From assembly GCF_000934605.2 (NCBI RefSeq), contig NZ_CP010897.2, positions 1,736,001-1,800,000 of the forward strand: a stretch of DNA of 64,000 nucleotides. The letters are read 5' to 3'. Source of the DNA: Pandoraea vervacti (lineage in GTDB: Bacteria > Pseudomonadota > Gammaproteobacteria > Burkholderiales > Burkholderiaceae). Both the position numbers and the translations under genes were made by a program. Below, piece after piece: positions 16,749-26,135 of this stretch; the stretch's first letter is position 1; the number at the start of each line of letters is the position of its first letter. The notes under the pieces are model-generated. The model was given only the letters and a program-made list of their open reading frames with translations. It did no database searches and was not told the origin of the DNA.

Positions 16749-18788
16749 CTATGCGCGAGACTTGAGCGCCTGCTCGACGGTATGTCGCAAGAGTTGCGCG
16801 TCAACGGGTTTGTGCAGCAGTGGCCACGCACGGGCGGACGCCTCCACGATTCGCTGCGGATCGGTATCGCCGCTCAGAAGAATGGCCGGAATGGTGTCGT
16901 CCGCGAATTCTTCGTGAAGCCGGTCGATGGCGTCGATACCCGTCTCGTGATCGCGCAGCCGAAAGTCGCTCAGGATCAGAGCGGGCTTGCTGCCGGTGGC
17001 CGCCGCGGCGCGAACGATGTCGTCTCCGCTGCTGCCGCCGACGATTCGATAGCCCCATGCGTCGAGCAACAGACACAGGCCATTGAGGTTTTCCGCGTCA
17101 TCCTCGATAACGCACACAAGCGGTTTGTCCACGGCAATCCCTGCCGCGTCGTGCTGCGCGGCGCCAGCGCTCAGGTCGGGCGGCTGGCGCACGGCCCGCG
17201 CGTCGACCAGCGGCACGCTTAGCGAAAACACGCTGCCACGTCCCGGGACGGACCGAACGAACAACGGATGGCCGAGCAAATCGGCGGTGCGGCGCACGAT
17301 CGCGAGGCCGAGGCCAAGACCCTTGGAGCGATCGCGCTCCGGATTGCCGACCTGATGAAACTCGAGAAAGATCTTGTCGAGATCGCCCTCGGCAATTCCC
17401 ACGCCCGTATCCCAGACGTCGATGCGAACCTGCTCGCCGCGCTGGCGCCAACTGATGAGCACCCCGCCGTGGGCGGTGTGACGAATCGCATTGTCGATCA
17501 GATTGCGCAATACCCTTTCCAGAAGCACCGGGTCCGAGCTGAGCGCCAGCGCGTGGCCGGAACGGGGCGGGCGCACGCGCAGGATCAACCCCTTCGCCGC
17601 CGCTTGAGGCGCGTACTCCAGCTGCAACTGATCGATCATGGGCGCGAGGCGCATCGCTCGGGCCTTCGGCTGGATCACCCCGGCATCGAGCCGGGAGATA
17701 TTGAGCAGGCCGTCGAACAACTGCCCCATGGCAGCCGTCGCCCGTCCGATGTGATCCACCAGTTGCCGGCTGCGGGCGTTGAGGGTCTGCTCGCGCAATA
17801 CGCCGACGTACAGGCTCAACGCATGGACGGGCTGACGAAGATCGTGACTCGCGGCGGCAAGAAAGCGCGACTTGGCCAGATTGCTGCGTTGCGCCGCGTC
17901 GCGCTCCACAGCCAGTCTCGCCAGCAGGTCGTCGTTCACGAAGCGCATGTGCAGCGAATCCATCTGGGTCCGGTACATCCGGTAAGCGAAGGTGAACGTG
18001 ACAGCGAGGTACAGGGCGCCAGCGATTGCCAGTGTGGAGTGAATGGTGCCGCCGAGCATGCCGAGCGCGATAAAGCTCGGTGCGTAGTAGGGGACTTCGA
18101 AGGCGAGCAGTACCGGTGGATGGATGCAGTACGCGTAGATCGCACCGGTACCGAGCGTCAGCAATCCGACGATCATGAACATCTGTTGGGCGGAGGGCGC
18201 GTGGTATAGCCAGATCGCATAGGGAATGCCCCACAGCATGCCCGCCGCCAGCGCGCCGGCTCGCACGCGCCAGTCCCATAGGCGCAACGTCTTGAGATCG
18301 GGGGCGTCGGAGTCGGCGATGGGGTCCGGTGACGGGGATTTTGCCGAAGCTGCGCTCGGGGTGGCGCTATGCGCGTCACGGCCGCCATGGGCCTTTCGGG
18401 CAGTGCGCCGCGAAGGCCGGCGTGGTCCGCCAATCAGCATGGTGGCGCGCCACAGCGTGAGCAGCGCATGCGCGCCTGCCCAGAGCAGCAGGTCGTGCAT
18501 CGGGAACACTTCGTGGAGCACGGCCACGATCAGCCAGACGGTGAGGAACGACCCTGCGAGCGAAGTCGGCAAATTCTTGCGCAGCGTGCGCAGACGCGCG
18601 ACATAGACTTCGTCGTCGTGCCTCCGCGCAATGCGGGACGCGTCGCTTTGGGCGTCGCTTTGGGCGGCGGTTTGCGCAGAGGCTGGCGGGGCGGCGTTCG
18701 GGGGCGGCACGGCGCCTGCCGTCCGACCGTGGGGGGCGCAGGCTTCTGGGCGGTCCGCAGGAGAGGTGTTGGGCGCGTGCGATGTCAC
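16749..18788 (-). CDS. Hybrid sensor histidine kinase with C-terminal receiver
   Basis: This is a membrane-bound sensor kinase of about 680 residues. The N-terminal third has several hydrophobic segments (LAGSFLTVWLIVAVLHEVF, then AGALAAGMLWGIPYAIWLYH, MFMIVGLLTLGTGAIYAYCI and others). The phospho-accepting His is in AASHDLRQPVHALSLYVG (about residue 314). N, G1 and G2 boxes follow as LIDNAIRHT, DTGVGIAEGD and KGLGLGLAIV. A receiver domain occupies the last 120 residues, with Asp in LILSDFRLRDHETG (about 606). It likely signals to the convergent response regulator at 15969-16667. The N-terminus is uncertain: the frame is open to 19061 and no clear ribosome site is seen; GTG at 18788 is a compromise. 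Confidence 0.85.
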   Translation of the reverse strand: MTSHAPNTSPADRPEACAPHGRTAGAVPPPNAAPPASAQTAAQSDAQSDASRIARRHDDEVYVARLRTLRKNLPTSLAGSFLTVWLIVAVLHEVFPMHDLLLWAGAHALLTLWRATMLIGGPRRPSRRTARKAHGGRDAHSATPSAASAKSPSPDPIADSDAPDLKTLRLWDWRVRAGALAAGMLWGIPYAIWLYHAPSAQQMFMIVGLLTLGTGAIYAYCIHPPVLLAFEVPYYAPSFIALGMLGGTIHSTLAIAGALYLAVTFTFAYRMYRTQMDSLHMRFVNDDLLARLAVERDAAQRSNLAKSRFLAAASHDLRQPVHALSLYVGVLREQTLNARSRQLVDHIGRATAAMGQLFDGLLNISRLDAGVIQPKARAMRLAPMIDQLQLEYAPQAAAKGLILRVRPPRSGHALALSSDPVLLERVLRNLIDNAIRHTAHGGVLISWRQRGEQVRIDVWDTGVGIAEGDLDKIFLEFHQVGNPERDRSKGLGLGLAIVRRTADLLGHPLFVRSVPGRGSVFSLSVPLVDARAVRQPPDLSAGAAQHDAAGIAVDKPLVCVIEDDAENLNGLCLLLDAWGYRIVGGSSGDDIVRAAAATGSKPALILSDFRLRDHETGIDAIDRLHEEFADDTIPAILLSGDTDPQRIVEASARAWPLLHKPVDAQLLRHTVEQALKSRA

Positions 18789-19182
18789 GGGGCAGGTGGC
18801 AAGTGGCAGGTGGCGAAGGGGAAGAAGCCAAAGTGTGCCGAGGTATGCCGGAATGGCGCCCTGTGGCAGGCAGAGGGAGTCTCCCACAGAAAAATCGCCC
18901 GCGCATGAGACTTTAGTCCAATGCCGACACGCAAAATGCTCGCTACGATGGACTTTGGGTTCGCCGCACGGGGGCTGGCGTATGGGCGGTTGGCGCATAC
19001 GGCGCACATGATGCGCGGGGCGCAAGTGCGGCGAGCCTGAGCGATGCGTCGCTCGCAACAAACGGGTGGCGGGCTCCGGGGGGGACCGCCGTTCGTGGCG
19101 CCGGCCGGTTCCGCAACGCAGCGCGGGACCGGCGGTTACCGCATCACCATGCCCCCGCGCCCATCCACTTACCGCGGGGCGC
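18789..19182. other. Gap between histidine kinase and pqiC
   Basis: This 394-bp gap between two leftward genes should hold the promoter of the kinase. A short repetitive patch of GGCAGGTGGC-type units lies near 18789-18825. The kinase frame stays open through most of the gap, so part may be its true N-terminus. Nothing else is recognisable. Confidence 0.35.
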
Positions 19183-19878
19183 TCAACTGGCGCAGCGGGC
19201 CGCGCCCATGCCCTGAGCGCTGGTCGCGATGGCGTTGCCGATGCCGTCCGCCAGCCGGTCGACGAGCTTGCGCTGCGCAGCGACCACGCCGTCGATACCG
19301 CCCGAAGCGGGTTCCGTTGCCGCGAAGCGACACGTCAGCACGAGATCGCCGGGCACTTTGCGAACGCTCCACACAGCGGTCAATGCAGCCTGTTCGCCGG
19401 GTACCGACTCGAAACGTTGCACCGATGTCGACACGCGATAGACCGCGAGGCTATCGGCACGGGGCACGCCATACACATCCATGGCGCCCAGACGCTGCGT
19501 GAGGTTGCGCGAGATCGTCGACGTCAGCTCGTTCTTGAGCGGCGCAGACCAGCGGGACGCTTCGAGAATGTCGACGCGCCCGCCACTGCGCGTGACGACG
19601 ATTTGCGGCCGGTCGACCTGCTCGGGCACGGCCACCGGGGAGACCTCGATGGCGTAGGGCGTGGCCGGGGCGCTCGCGCCGGTCGTTGCCACGCCGTTCG
19701 CCGTCGGCCCCCCATTGGCATCGGCCAGCGTATAGAACGTCGGTTGCGGCGACGCACAACCCGCCAGCGCCAGCACGAAGGCGGCAGTCGCTGCCGTGGC
19801 GGTGAGTCCCGCCAGCGGCGTCGCACGCCTGTGCGCGGTCGGGCGCGGGCGGCGGGTCATCTCGGTCGGCTTCGTCAT
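19183..19878 (-). CDS. pqiC: PqiC-like outer-membrane lipoprotein
   Basis: This 231-residue protein has a lipoprotein signal (AAFVLALAGC, lipid-bearing Cys about 41) and the family segment CASPQPTFYTLAD directly after it. PqiC/YmbA-type lipoproteins sit in the outer membrane and cap the PqiB periplasmic tube, completing a lipid path between membranes. Inside the mature part, PQIVVTRSGGRVDILEASRW is typical. It is the last gene of the pqi operon: its ATG overlaps the pqiB stop by 4 bp. It is rich in Ala and Thr around residues 50-75, a low-complexity linker. Confidence 0.88.
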   Translation of the reverse strand: MTKPTEMTRRPRPTAHRRATPLAGLTATAATAAFVLALAGCASPQPTFYTLADANGGPTANGVATTGASAPATPYAIEVSPVAVPEQVDRPQIVVTRSGGRVDILEASRWSAPLKNELTSTISRNLTQRLGAMDVYGVPRADSLAVYRVSTSVQRFESVPGEQAALTAVWSVRKVPGDLVLTCRFAATEPASGGIDGVVAAQRKLVDRLADGIGNAIATSAQGMGAARCAS

Positions 19879-21548
19879 GGTTGCGGATCCTTCGGTTTGC
19901 CACGCAGCAGCGCTTCGGGATGCTGCTGCAAGTAGTCGGCGAGTGTGTTCAGCGAGCGCAGCGTCTTCGTGAGTTCCTGCATGGCCTGACGCACGTCCTG
20001 CTGCACCGGCGCGTCCTCGGACAGCGTGCGCTCGGCCGCGCCGAAGCTCTTCTTCGCTTCGCCCAGCGTGGCCTTCGCCTCCGGCGCGATTTCGCTATCG
20101 AGCTGGCGGAAGAGACCCTGGGCGCTCTCGAGCGTCTTGTCGAGCTTGCGCAGCGACGCGTCGAGATTCTGGCCGATGCTGTCGAACGGAATCTTGTCGA
20201 GCTTGCTCGCAATGTCGGCAATCTGGAGCTGCAACTGGTCGAGCGTATTGGGCACGGTCGGCATGTACAGCGTTTCACCGATACGTTCGGCCTTGGCGGG
20301 TTTGGCGCTCGGGAAGAAATCCAGCGCCACGTACAACTGGCCGGTCAGCAGGTTGCCGGTACGCAGCTGACCCCGCAGACCGCGCTGGACGAGGGCATCC
20401 AGAATCTTGTGGCTCTGGAGTTCGGTCGGCGGCACGCTGTTGGTCGGGTCGCGACGGCGCAGGCGCTCCGGATAGACATCGACCGTCACCGGCATGTTGA
20501 TCTGCTTGGTGGCCTGATCGAACTCCACGCCGATCGACGTGACTTCGCCGAGCGTGATGCCACGGAAGTCGACCGGCGCGCCGACGACCAGCCCGCGCAG
20601 CGACTGCTGGAAGCGGAACACCACCTGCACCGGATGCGTGTCGGGCGCCTTCATGGCGGTCGCCTGGTCCGGGGCCAGCCGGAATTCCTGCCCCGGCTTG
20701 GCGATCACGCCCGCACCCGAGCCATCCGGCGCCTGAAAGGCAATGCCGCCGATGACCACCGACGCGAGCGACTGCGTATTGACCTGGAAGCCGCTCGAAT
20801 CGAGCCGCAGATCGATACCGCTTGCATGCCAGAAGCGTGTGTTCGTGCCGACGTACTGGTCGTAGGGCGCCTGTACGAACACGCGCAGCGTCACGCCCTT
20901 GCCGTCCGGGTCGAGCGAATACGCCTCGACCTGACCGACCTGAATGCGCCGGTAGTAGATCGGCGAGCCGATGTCGAGCGAGCCGACGTCTGCGGCATGC
21001 AGCACGAACGGCTTGCCGGGCTGGCCGCTGGAGACCACCGGGGGCACCTCCAGCCCGGTAAAGTGGCTGACGGACTCCTTCGACTTGCCCGCGTCGGCGC
21101 CGATGTACGCGCCGGAGAGCAGCGTCGACAGGCCCGACACGCTGCCGCCTGCCACGCGCGGGCGCACGACCCACCAGCGCGAGTCCTTGACCGCAAAGTT
21201 CTTGGCGTTCTTGGTGAGGTCGACCGTGACGCGCACGTGCGACAGATCGTCGGACAATTCGATGCTCTTGACCGTCCCGATGTCGACTTCCTTGTACTTG
21301 ACCTTCGTCTTGCCGGCTTCGAGGCCTTCGGCCGTCTTGAAGTCGATGGTCACGCTCGGCCCGCGCTCGATGAGCACCTTGGCGACCAGCGACAGCCCGA
21401 TGAGCGCCGCGACCAGCGGGATCAGCCAGACGAGCGACGGCGCCCAGCGCTTGCGCGGTTCGATCACCGGCGTGGGCAGGTCGCCTGCACCGGGCGGGGG
21501 AACGGCTTTCGGGTCTTGCGAATCCTTGGGGTCTTTCGGGTCAGTCAT
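19875..21548 (-). CDS. pqiB: PqiB, MCE-domain intermembrane transport protein
   Basis: This 557-residue protein has one N-terminal membrane helix (APSLVWLIPLVAALIGLSLVAK region, about residues 34-55) and three MCE/MlaD domains. The first starts at VTIDFKTAEGLEAGKTKVKY, the second in the 160-270 region (GKPFVLHAADVGSLDIGSPI), the third at VQVVFRFQQSLRGLVVGAPV. The C-terminal 140 residues are helical and coiled-coil-like. In E. coli PqiB forms a hexameric syringe-like tube across the periplasm for lipids. Three MCE domains and the overall length match PqiB (about 546 residues) rather than YebT. It overlaps the upstream pqiA gene by 8 bp and pqiC by 4 bp. Confidence 0.93.
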   Translation of the reverse strand: MTDPKDPKDSQDPKAVPPPGAGDLPTPVIEPRKRWAPSLVWLIPLVAALIGLSLVAKVLIERGPSVTIDFKTAEGLEAGKTKVKYKEVDIGTVKSIELSDDLSHVRVTVDLTKNAKNFAVKDSRWWVVRPRVAGGSVSGLSTLLSGAYIGADAGKSKESVSHFTGLEVPPVVSSGQPGKPFVLHAADVGSLDIGSPIYYRRIQVGQVEAYSLDPDGKGVTLRVFVQAPYDQYVGTNTRFWHASGIDLRLDSSGFQVNTQSLASVVIGGIAFQAPDGSGAGVIAKPGQEFRLAPDQATAMKAPDTHPVQVVFRFQQSLRGLVVGAPVDFRGITLGEVTSIGVEFDQATKQINMPVTVDVYPERLRRRDPTNSVPPTELQSHKILDALVQRGLRGQLRTGNLLTGQLYVALDFFPSAKPAKAERIGETLYMPTVPNTLDQLQLQIADIASKLDKIPFDSIGQNLDASLRKLDKTLESAQGLFRQLDSEIAPEAKATLGEAKKSFGAAERTLSEDAPVQQDVRQAMQELTKTLRSLNTLADYLQQHPEALLRGKPKDPQP

Positions 21549-22185
21549 GATCGTCCTGTTCGGTGTCGTCGTCGCGGATCTGATCCCAGATCAGGCGAGG
21601 GTCGAACTGCATGGATGCCAACATGGTGAGTACGACGACGGAGCCGAAAGCCACGATGCCCGGCCCCGCCTGAATGACGGCCAGCGACTGAATATTGACA
21701 AGCGCGACCATCAGCGCGACGACGAAAACATCGAGCATCGACCAGCGGCCGATGAACTCGACCATGTGATACAGCTTGGTGCGTTGGTGCGGTTTCCAGC
21801 GCACACCGCGCTGCGCCGTGAAGCACAGCAGCGACAGCGCAATGAGTTTGAGCATCGGGACGAGAATGCTCGCGGTGAATACGACGATGGCCAGGTCGTA
21901 CTCGCCGCTGGTCCAGAAATAAATCACGCCGCTCATGATCGTGTCGCTGCTGTTTCCGAGCAGCGAGCGTGTCTGCATCATGGGCAGGACGTTGGCGGGA
22001 ATGTACAGGATCGCCGCAGCAATCAGCAAGGCCCAGGTGCGGGTAAGGCTGTCGACCTTGCGCTGATGCAGCACCGCGCCGCATCGCGGGCAGCGCTCCT
22101 TTTCGACGGTTTTGACTTCGCGCGAGAGCCGGCCGCACACATGGCACGCGACGAGTCCTGCCGCTTTGGCGGAGATGTATTTCAT
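21541..22185 (-). CDS. pqiA: PqiA, second half-size paraquat-inducible protein A
   Basis: This 214-residue inner-membrane protein has an N-terminal zinc-ribbon-like pair of Cys motifs (CHVCG and CPRCG), then four hydrophobic segments (ALLIAAAILYIPANVLPMM and others). E. coli PqiA is a single chain of about 417 residues with two such domains; here they are encoded by two genes. The partner is the next upstream gene, whose stop overlaps this start (ATGA, 4 bp). The protein probably feeds or receives lipid at the inner-membrane end of the PqiB tube. The last eight bases overlap pqiB. Confidence 0.9.
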   Translation of the reverse strand: MKYISAKAAGLVACHVCGRLSREVKTVEKERCPRCGAVLHQRKVDSLTRTWALLIAAAILYIPANVLPMMQTRSLLGNSSDTIMSGVIYFWTSGEYDLAIVVFTASILVPMLKLIALSLLCFTAQRGVRWKPHQRTKLYHMVEFIGRWSMLDVFVVALMVALVNIQSLAVIQAGPGIVAFGSVVVLTMLASMQFDPRLIWDQIRDDDTEQDDHD

Positions 22186-22868
22186 CGCGTGGCCGACCCC
22201 GTGCGGTTCGTCTTTCGGGCCTTGAGCGCTTGCACCTCGGGGTCCGGCGTGCGGTCGATCACGATCCAGAGATTGCGCAGGTCGAACGAGAGCACCGTGG
22301 CGAGCAGCATGGTGAGCGCACCGAACGCCCAGAGCGCAATGCCCGGCAGCACGCTCGCCATGGCGGAGAGTTTCACGAGCGACACCAGCACCCCGAGCAT
22401 GAAGACTTCGATCATGCCCCACGGCCGGCAGAATTCGATGGCGCGCATGACATGGAACACGCCGTAGGGACGACGGCCCAGCGACAGCGGAGTGATCAGA
22501 TGGATGAGGGCAAGCAGTTGCGACAGGGGAAACACCACCGTCGTGGCGAAGACGAGCAGGGCGACCAGCCACATGCCTTCGTTGTAGAGCGCCCAGGCCG
22601 CACCCACGAGCGTGGTCTCGGTCACGATGCCCTGCACCTCGATCTCGACGATGGGGAACGCATTCGCAATGGCGAACACGATCAGGCAAGTCAGGGTGAG
22701 CGCGAGCACGCGCGACAGGCGCAGGTCCGGGGAGCGGTAAAGAACCGAATGGCAACGCACGCAGCGAGCGGTTTCGTGCGAAGGCAGTTCCGTGCGACGG
22801 TGCAGAGTGTCGCAGTTCGGACATGCGATCAGGTTCGTCACATCATCTTCTGGGGGCAATGTGTCCAT
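22182..22868 (-). CDS. pqiA: PqiA, first half-size paraquat-inducible protein A
   Basis: This 228-residue inner-membrane protein is the first gene of the pqi operon. It starts with a Cys-pair motif (ACPNCDTLHRR, CVRCHSVLYR), followed by four hydrophobic segments starting at VLALTLTCLIVFAIANAFPI. It corresponds to the N-terminal domain of full-length PqiA, and the second domain is the next gene, overlapping by 4 bp. The C-terminus (VQALKARKTNR) is basic and cytoplasmic. The operon promoter should lie within the 189-bp gap shared with the divergent fdn operon. Confidence 0.9.
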   Translation of the reverse strand: MDTLPPEDDVTNLIACPNCDTLHRRTELPSHETARCVRCHSVLYRSPDLRLSRVLALTLTCLIVFAIANAFPIVEIEVQGIVTETTLVGAAWALYNEGMWLVALLVFATTVVFPLSQLLALIHLITPLSLGRRPYGVFHVMRAIEFCRPWGMIEVFMLGVLVSLVKLSAMASVLPGIALWAFGALTMLLATVLSFDLRNLWIVIDRTPDPEVQALKARKTNRTGSATR

Positions 22869-23057
22869 TACCGGGGACGGTGACCAAAGTGACGCTCAGA
22901 ATACCAAAATGTCAAGGAAGTTCCCACGAAATAAGCTGCAATCAGGCGTAATGCAACACGAGGCATGGTTTGTGCTAAGTCACGGAAATCGTTACTTCTT
23001 TGCTCTATACTCAACACACTCCCGCAAAGTTTCTCAAAATTTGAGGAGAATTCCCCC
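22869..23057. promoter_or_regulatory. Divergent promoter region, pqi / fdn
   Basis: This is 189 bp between divergent operons. Toward fdnG a TATACT hexamer (23006-23011) is a possible -10 box, without a convincing -35 box. The fdnG start has GAGGAGAA upstream. No regulator site was recognised. Confidence 0.35.
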
Positions 23058-26000
23058 ATGCTTAATATGTCCAGGCGCCAGTTCCTGAAAGTGAGTGGCG
23101 CAACGCTGGCCGGGTCCAGCCTGGCAATGCTCGGGTTCGCGCCCGACGCGGCGCTGGCGGAGGTCCGTCAGTTCAAGCTGGCGCGAGCGACCGAAACCCG
23201 CAATACCTGTCCGTACTGCTCCGTCGCCTGTGGTCTGCTCATGTACAGCTACGGCGACGGCGCGAAGAACGCCAAGAAGAGCATCTTCCACATCGAAGGC
23301 GACCCCGACCACCCGGTCAACCGTGGCACGCTGTGCCCGAAGGGGGCGAGCCTCATCGACTTCATCCACAGCCCGAATCGTCTGACCCATCCGGAGTACC
23401 GCAAGCCGGGGTCCGACAAGTGGGAACGGATTTCCTGGGACGACGCACTCGATCGCATCGCCAAGCTGATGAAGGCCGACCGCGATGCCAACTTCGTCGA
23501 GAAGACGGACGACGGGCTGACGGTCAACCGTTGGCTGACGACCGGCATGCTGGCCGCGTCGGCGTCGAGCAACGAAGTCGGTTACATCACGCACAAGGTC
23601 ATCCGCAGTACCGGGATGCTGGCATTCGATAACCAGGCACGTGTCTGACACGGCCCGACGGTGGCAGGTCTTGCCCCGACGTTTGGCCGTGGCGCGATGA
23701 CGAACCATTGGGTCGACATCAAGAACGCGGATCTGGTACTTATCATGGGCGGCAACGCCGCCGAGGCACACCCGTGCGGTTTCAAAAGGGTGACCGAGGC
23801 GAAGGCGCACAACAAGGCGCGCCTGATCGTCGTCGACCCGCGCTTCAACCGCTCGGCATCGGTGGCGGATTACTACGCCCCGATCCGTACCGGCACGGAT
23901 ATCGCCTTTCTCGGCGGGTTGATCAACTACCTGCTCACGAACGACAAGATCCAGCATGAATACGTCAAGAACTACACGGACTTCACCTTCCTGGTGAAAG
24001 ACGAGTTCTCGTTCGAAGACGGCATCTATTCGGGTTACAACGCCGAGAAGCACACCTACGACAAGTCTTCCTGGGATTACCAGAAGGGCGCGGACGGCTA
24101 CGTCCTCACCGATCCGACGCTGCAACACCCGCGCACGGTGTTCCAGCTGATGAAGCAGCACTACTCGCGCTACACCATCGAGATGGTCGAGCGCGTGTGC
24201 GGGACACCAGCCGACAAGGTCGAGTACATCTACAAGCAGATTGCCGAGTGTTCCACCCCGACGCGCACCATGACGATCCTGTACGCGCTGGGCTGGACAC
24301 AGCACTCGATCGGCTCGCAGATCATTCGTACCGGCGCGATGGTGCAGCTTCTGCTGGGCAATATCGGTGCGGTGGGCGGCGGCATGAACGCGCTGCGCGG
24401 TCACTCGAACATTCAGGGGCTGACCGATCTCGGGCTGATGACCGACCTGCTGCCGGGCTACATGTCGTTGCCCAAGCAGGCGGAGCAGACCGTCGAGCAA
24501 TATCTGACGGCCCGCACGCAAAAGCCTCTGCGTCCGAACCAGTTGAGCTACTGGCAGAACTATCCGAAGTTCTACGTGAGCCTGATGAAGGCTTGGTGGG
24601 GCGACGCGGCAACGGCCGAGAACAACTGGGGCTATGACTATCTGCCCAAGCTCGATAAGCCGTACGACATGCTGCAAGTGCAGGAGTTGATGAGCAAGGG
24701 CAAGATGACCGGCTACATCGCGCAAGGGTTCAACCCGCTTGCCGCGACCCCGGCCAAGGTCAAGTGGGACAAGGCGCTCGCCCAGCTCAAGTTCCTCGTC
24801 ATCATGGATCCGCTAGCCACCGAGACGTCGGAGTTCTGGAAGAACTTCGGTGAGCACAACGACGTCGACTCCAGCAAGATCCAGACGGAAGTATTCCGTC
24901 TGCCGACGACCTGTTTCGCCGAAGAGGATGGCGCACTGGTCAACTCGGGACGCTGGTTGCAGTGGCACTGGAAGGGCGGTGAGCCGCCGGGCGAGGCACG
25001 CACCGACATCGAGATCATGTCGGCGCTGTTCCTGCGCCTTCGCGAGATGTACAAGACGCAGGGCGGCAAGTATCCCGACCCGATCGTCAATCTCGCTTGG
25101 CCGTATGCGCAGCCCGAGAGCCCGACGCCGGAAGAGCTCGCCAAGGAGTACAACGGCCGCGCGCTCAAGGACCTCGTCGATCCGAAGGATCCGACCAAGG
25201 TCACGCGCAAGGCGGGTGAGCAGTTGTCGGGCTTCGCGGAGCTCAAGGACGACGGCAGCACGTCATCAGGCTGCTGGATCTTCGCAGGCGCCTGGACGCA
25301 GGCCGGCAACCAGATGGCCCGGCGCGACAACAGCGATCCGACCGGCATCGGTCAGACGCTGAACTGGGCCTGGGCGTGGCCGGCGAACCGTCGCATTCTG
25401 TACAACCGTGCGTCGGCCGACGTCGCGGGCAAGCCGTTCAACCCGAAGCGCAAGCTGGTCTACTGGAACGGCAAGGCGTGGACGGGCGCGGATGTGCCGG
25501 ACTTCAAGGCGGATGAGGATCCGGCCGGAGGCATGAGTCCGTTCATCATGAACCCCGAGGGCGTTGCGCGTTTCTTTGCCAAGGGCGCCATGGCCGAAGG
25601 ACCGTTCCCCGAGCATTACGAGCCTTTCGAGACGCCGCTGGGTTACAACCCGCTGCATCCGAAGCAACCCAAGGCCACGAGCAATCCGGGCGCCCGCGTG
25701 TTCCCGGACGATCTGGCCACCATGGGCCGCGCCGAGCAGTTCCCGTATGTGGCCACGACCTATCGTCTGACCGAGCATTTCCACTACTGGACCAAGCACG
25801 CGTTGCTGAACTCGATCATCCAGCCTGAGCAATTCGTCGAAATCGGCGAGGCGCTGGCCAAGGAGATCGGGGTCGTCGCGGGTGACACGGTCAAGGTGTC
25901 GTCCAACCGGGGCTATATCAAAGCCAAGGCGGTCGTCACCAAGCGTCTGCGTGCGCTCAAGGTGGACGGCAAGACGGTTCACCACGTGGGCATTCCGATT

Positions 26001-26126
26001 CACTGGGGCTTCAAGGGGCTGACCAAACCCGGGTTCCTCGCGAACACGCTCACGCCGATCGTCGGCGACGCCAATTCGCAGACACCCGAGGTGAAGTCGT
26101 TCCTCGTGAAGGTCGAGAAGGCATAA
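23058..26126 (+). CDS. fdnG: Formate dehydrogenase-N/O major subunit, selenocysteine enzyme
   Basis: This is a 1022-residue periplasmic molybdenum/tungsten enzyme that oxidises formate to CO2. The UGA at 23646-23648 is in frame and encodes selenocysteine at residue 197 (Sec196 in E. coli FdnG). The next residues HGPTVAGLAPTFGRGAMTNH match the active-site segment. A twin-arginine signal (SRRQFLKVSG) starts the protein, and a [4Fe-4S] site follows (CPYCSVACG, then RGTLCPKGA). The C-terminal domain binds the bis-MGD cofactor. Length matches E. coli FdnG/FdoG (about 1015). Conceptual translation that stops at UGA wrongly splits it into two genes. It is first in a seven-gene block that also encodes the Sec machinery. 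Confidence 0.97.
23646..23685 (+). promoter_or_regulatory. Bacterial SECIS element with Sec UGA
   Basis: Directly 3' of the UGA the RNA can fold with apical stem GGCA / TGCC around the GGTCT loop (23663-23675). The E. coli fdnG SECIS has the same loop motif, which SelB domain IV binds. The element lies inside the coding sequence and so is constrained by both protein and RNA. Confidence 0.8.
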
Positions 26127-26135
26127 GGGGGCGCC

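Noticed and set aside
19881..21629. Large open frame on the plus strand opposite pqiB
   Set aside because: Antisense shadow; the minus strand encodes a three-MCE-domain PqiB in a gap-free operon.
23646..23660. Apparent nonsense mutation splitting fdnG
   Set aside because: The UGA lies exactly at the Sec position, is followed by a GGTCT SECIS loop, and selA, selB and selC are next to it. It is a selenocysteine codon, not a lesion.
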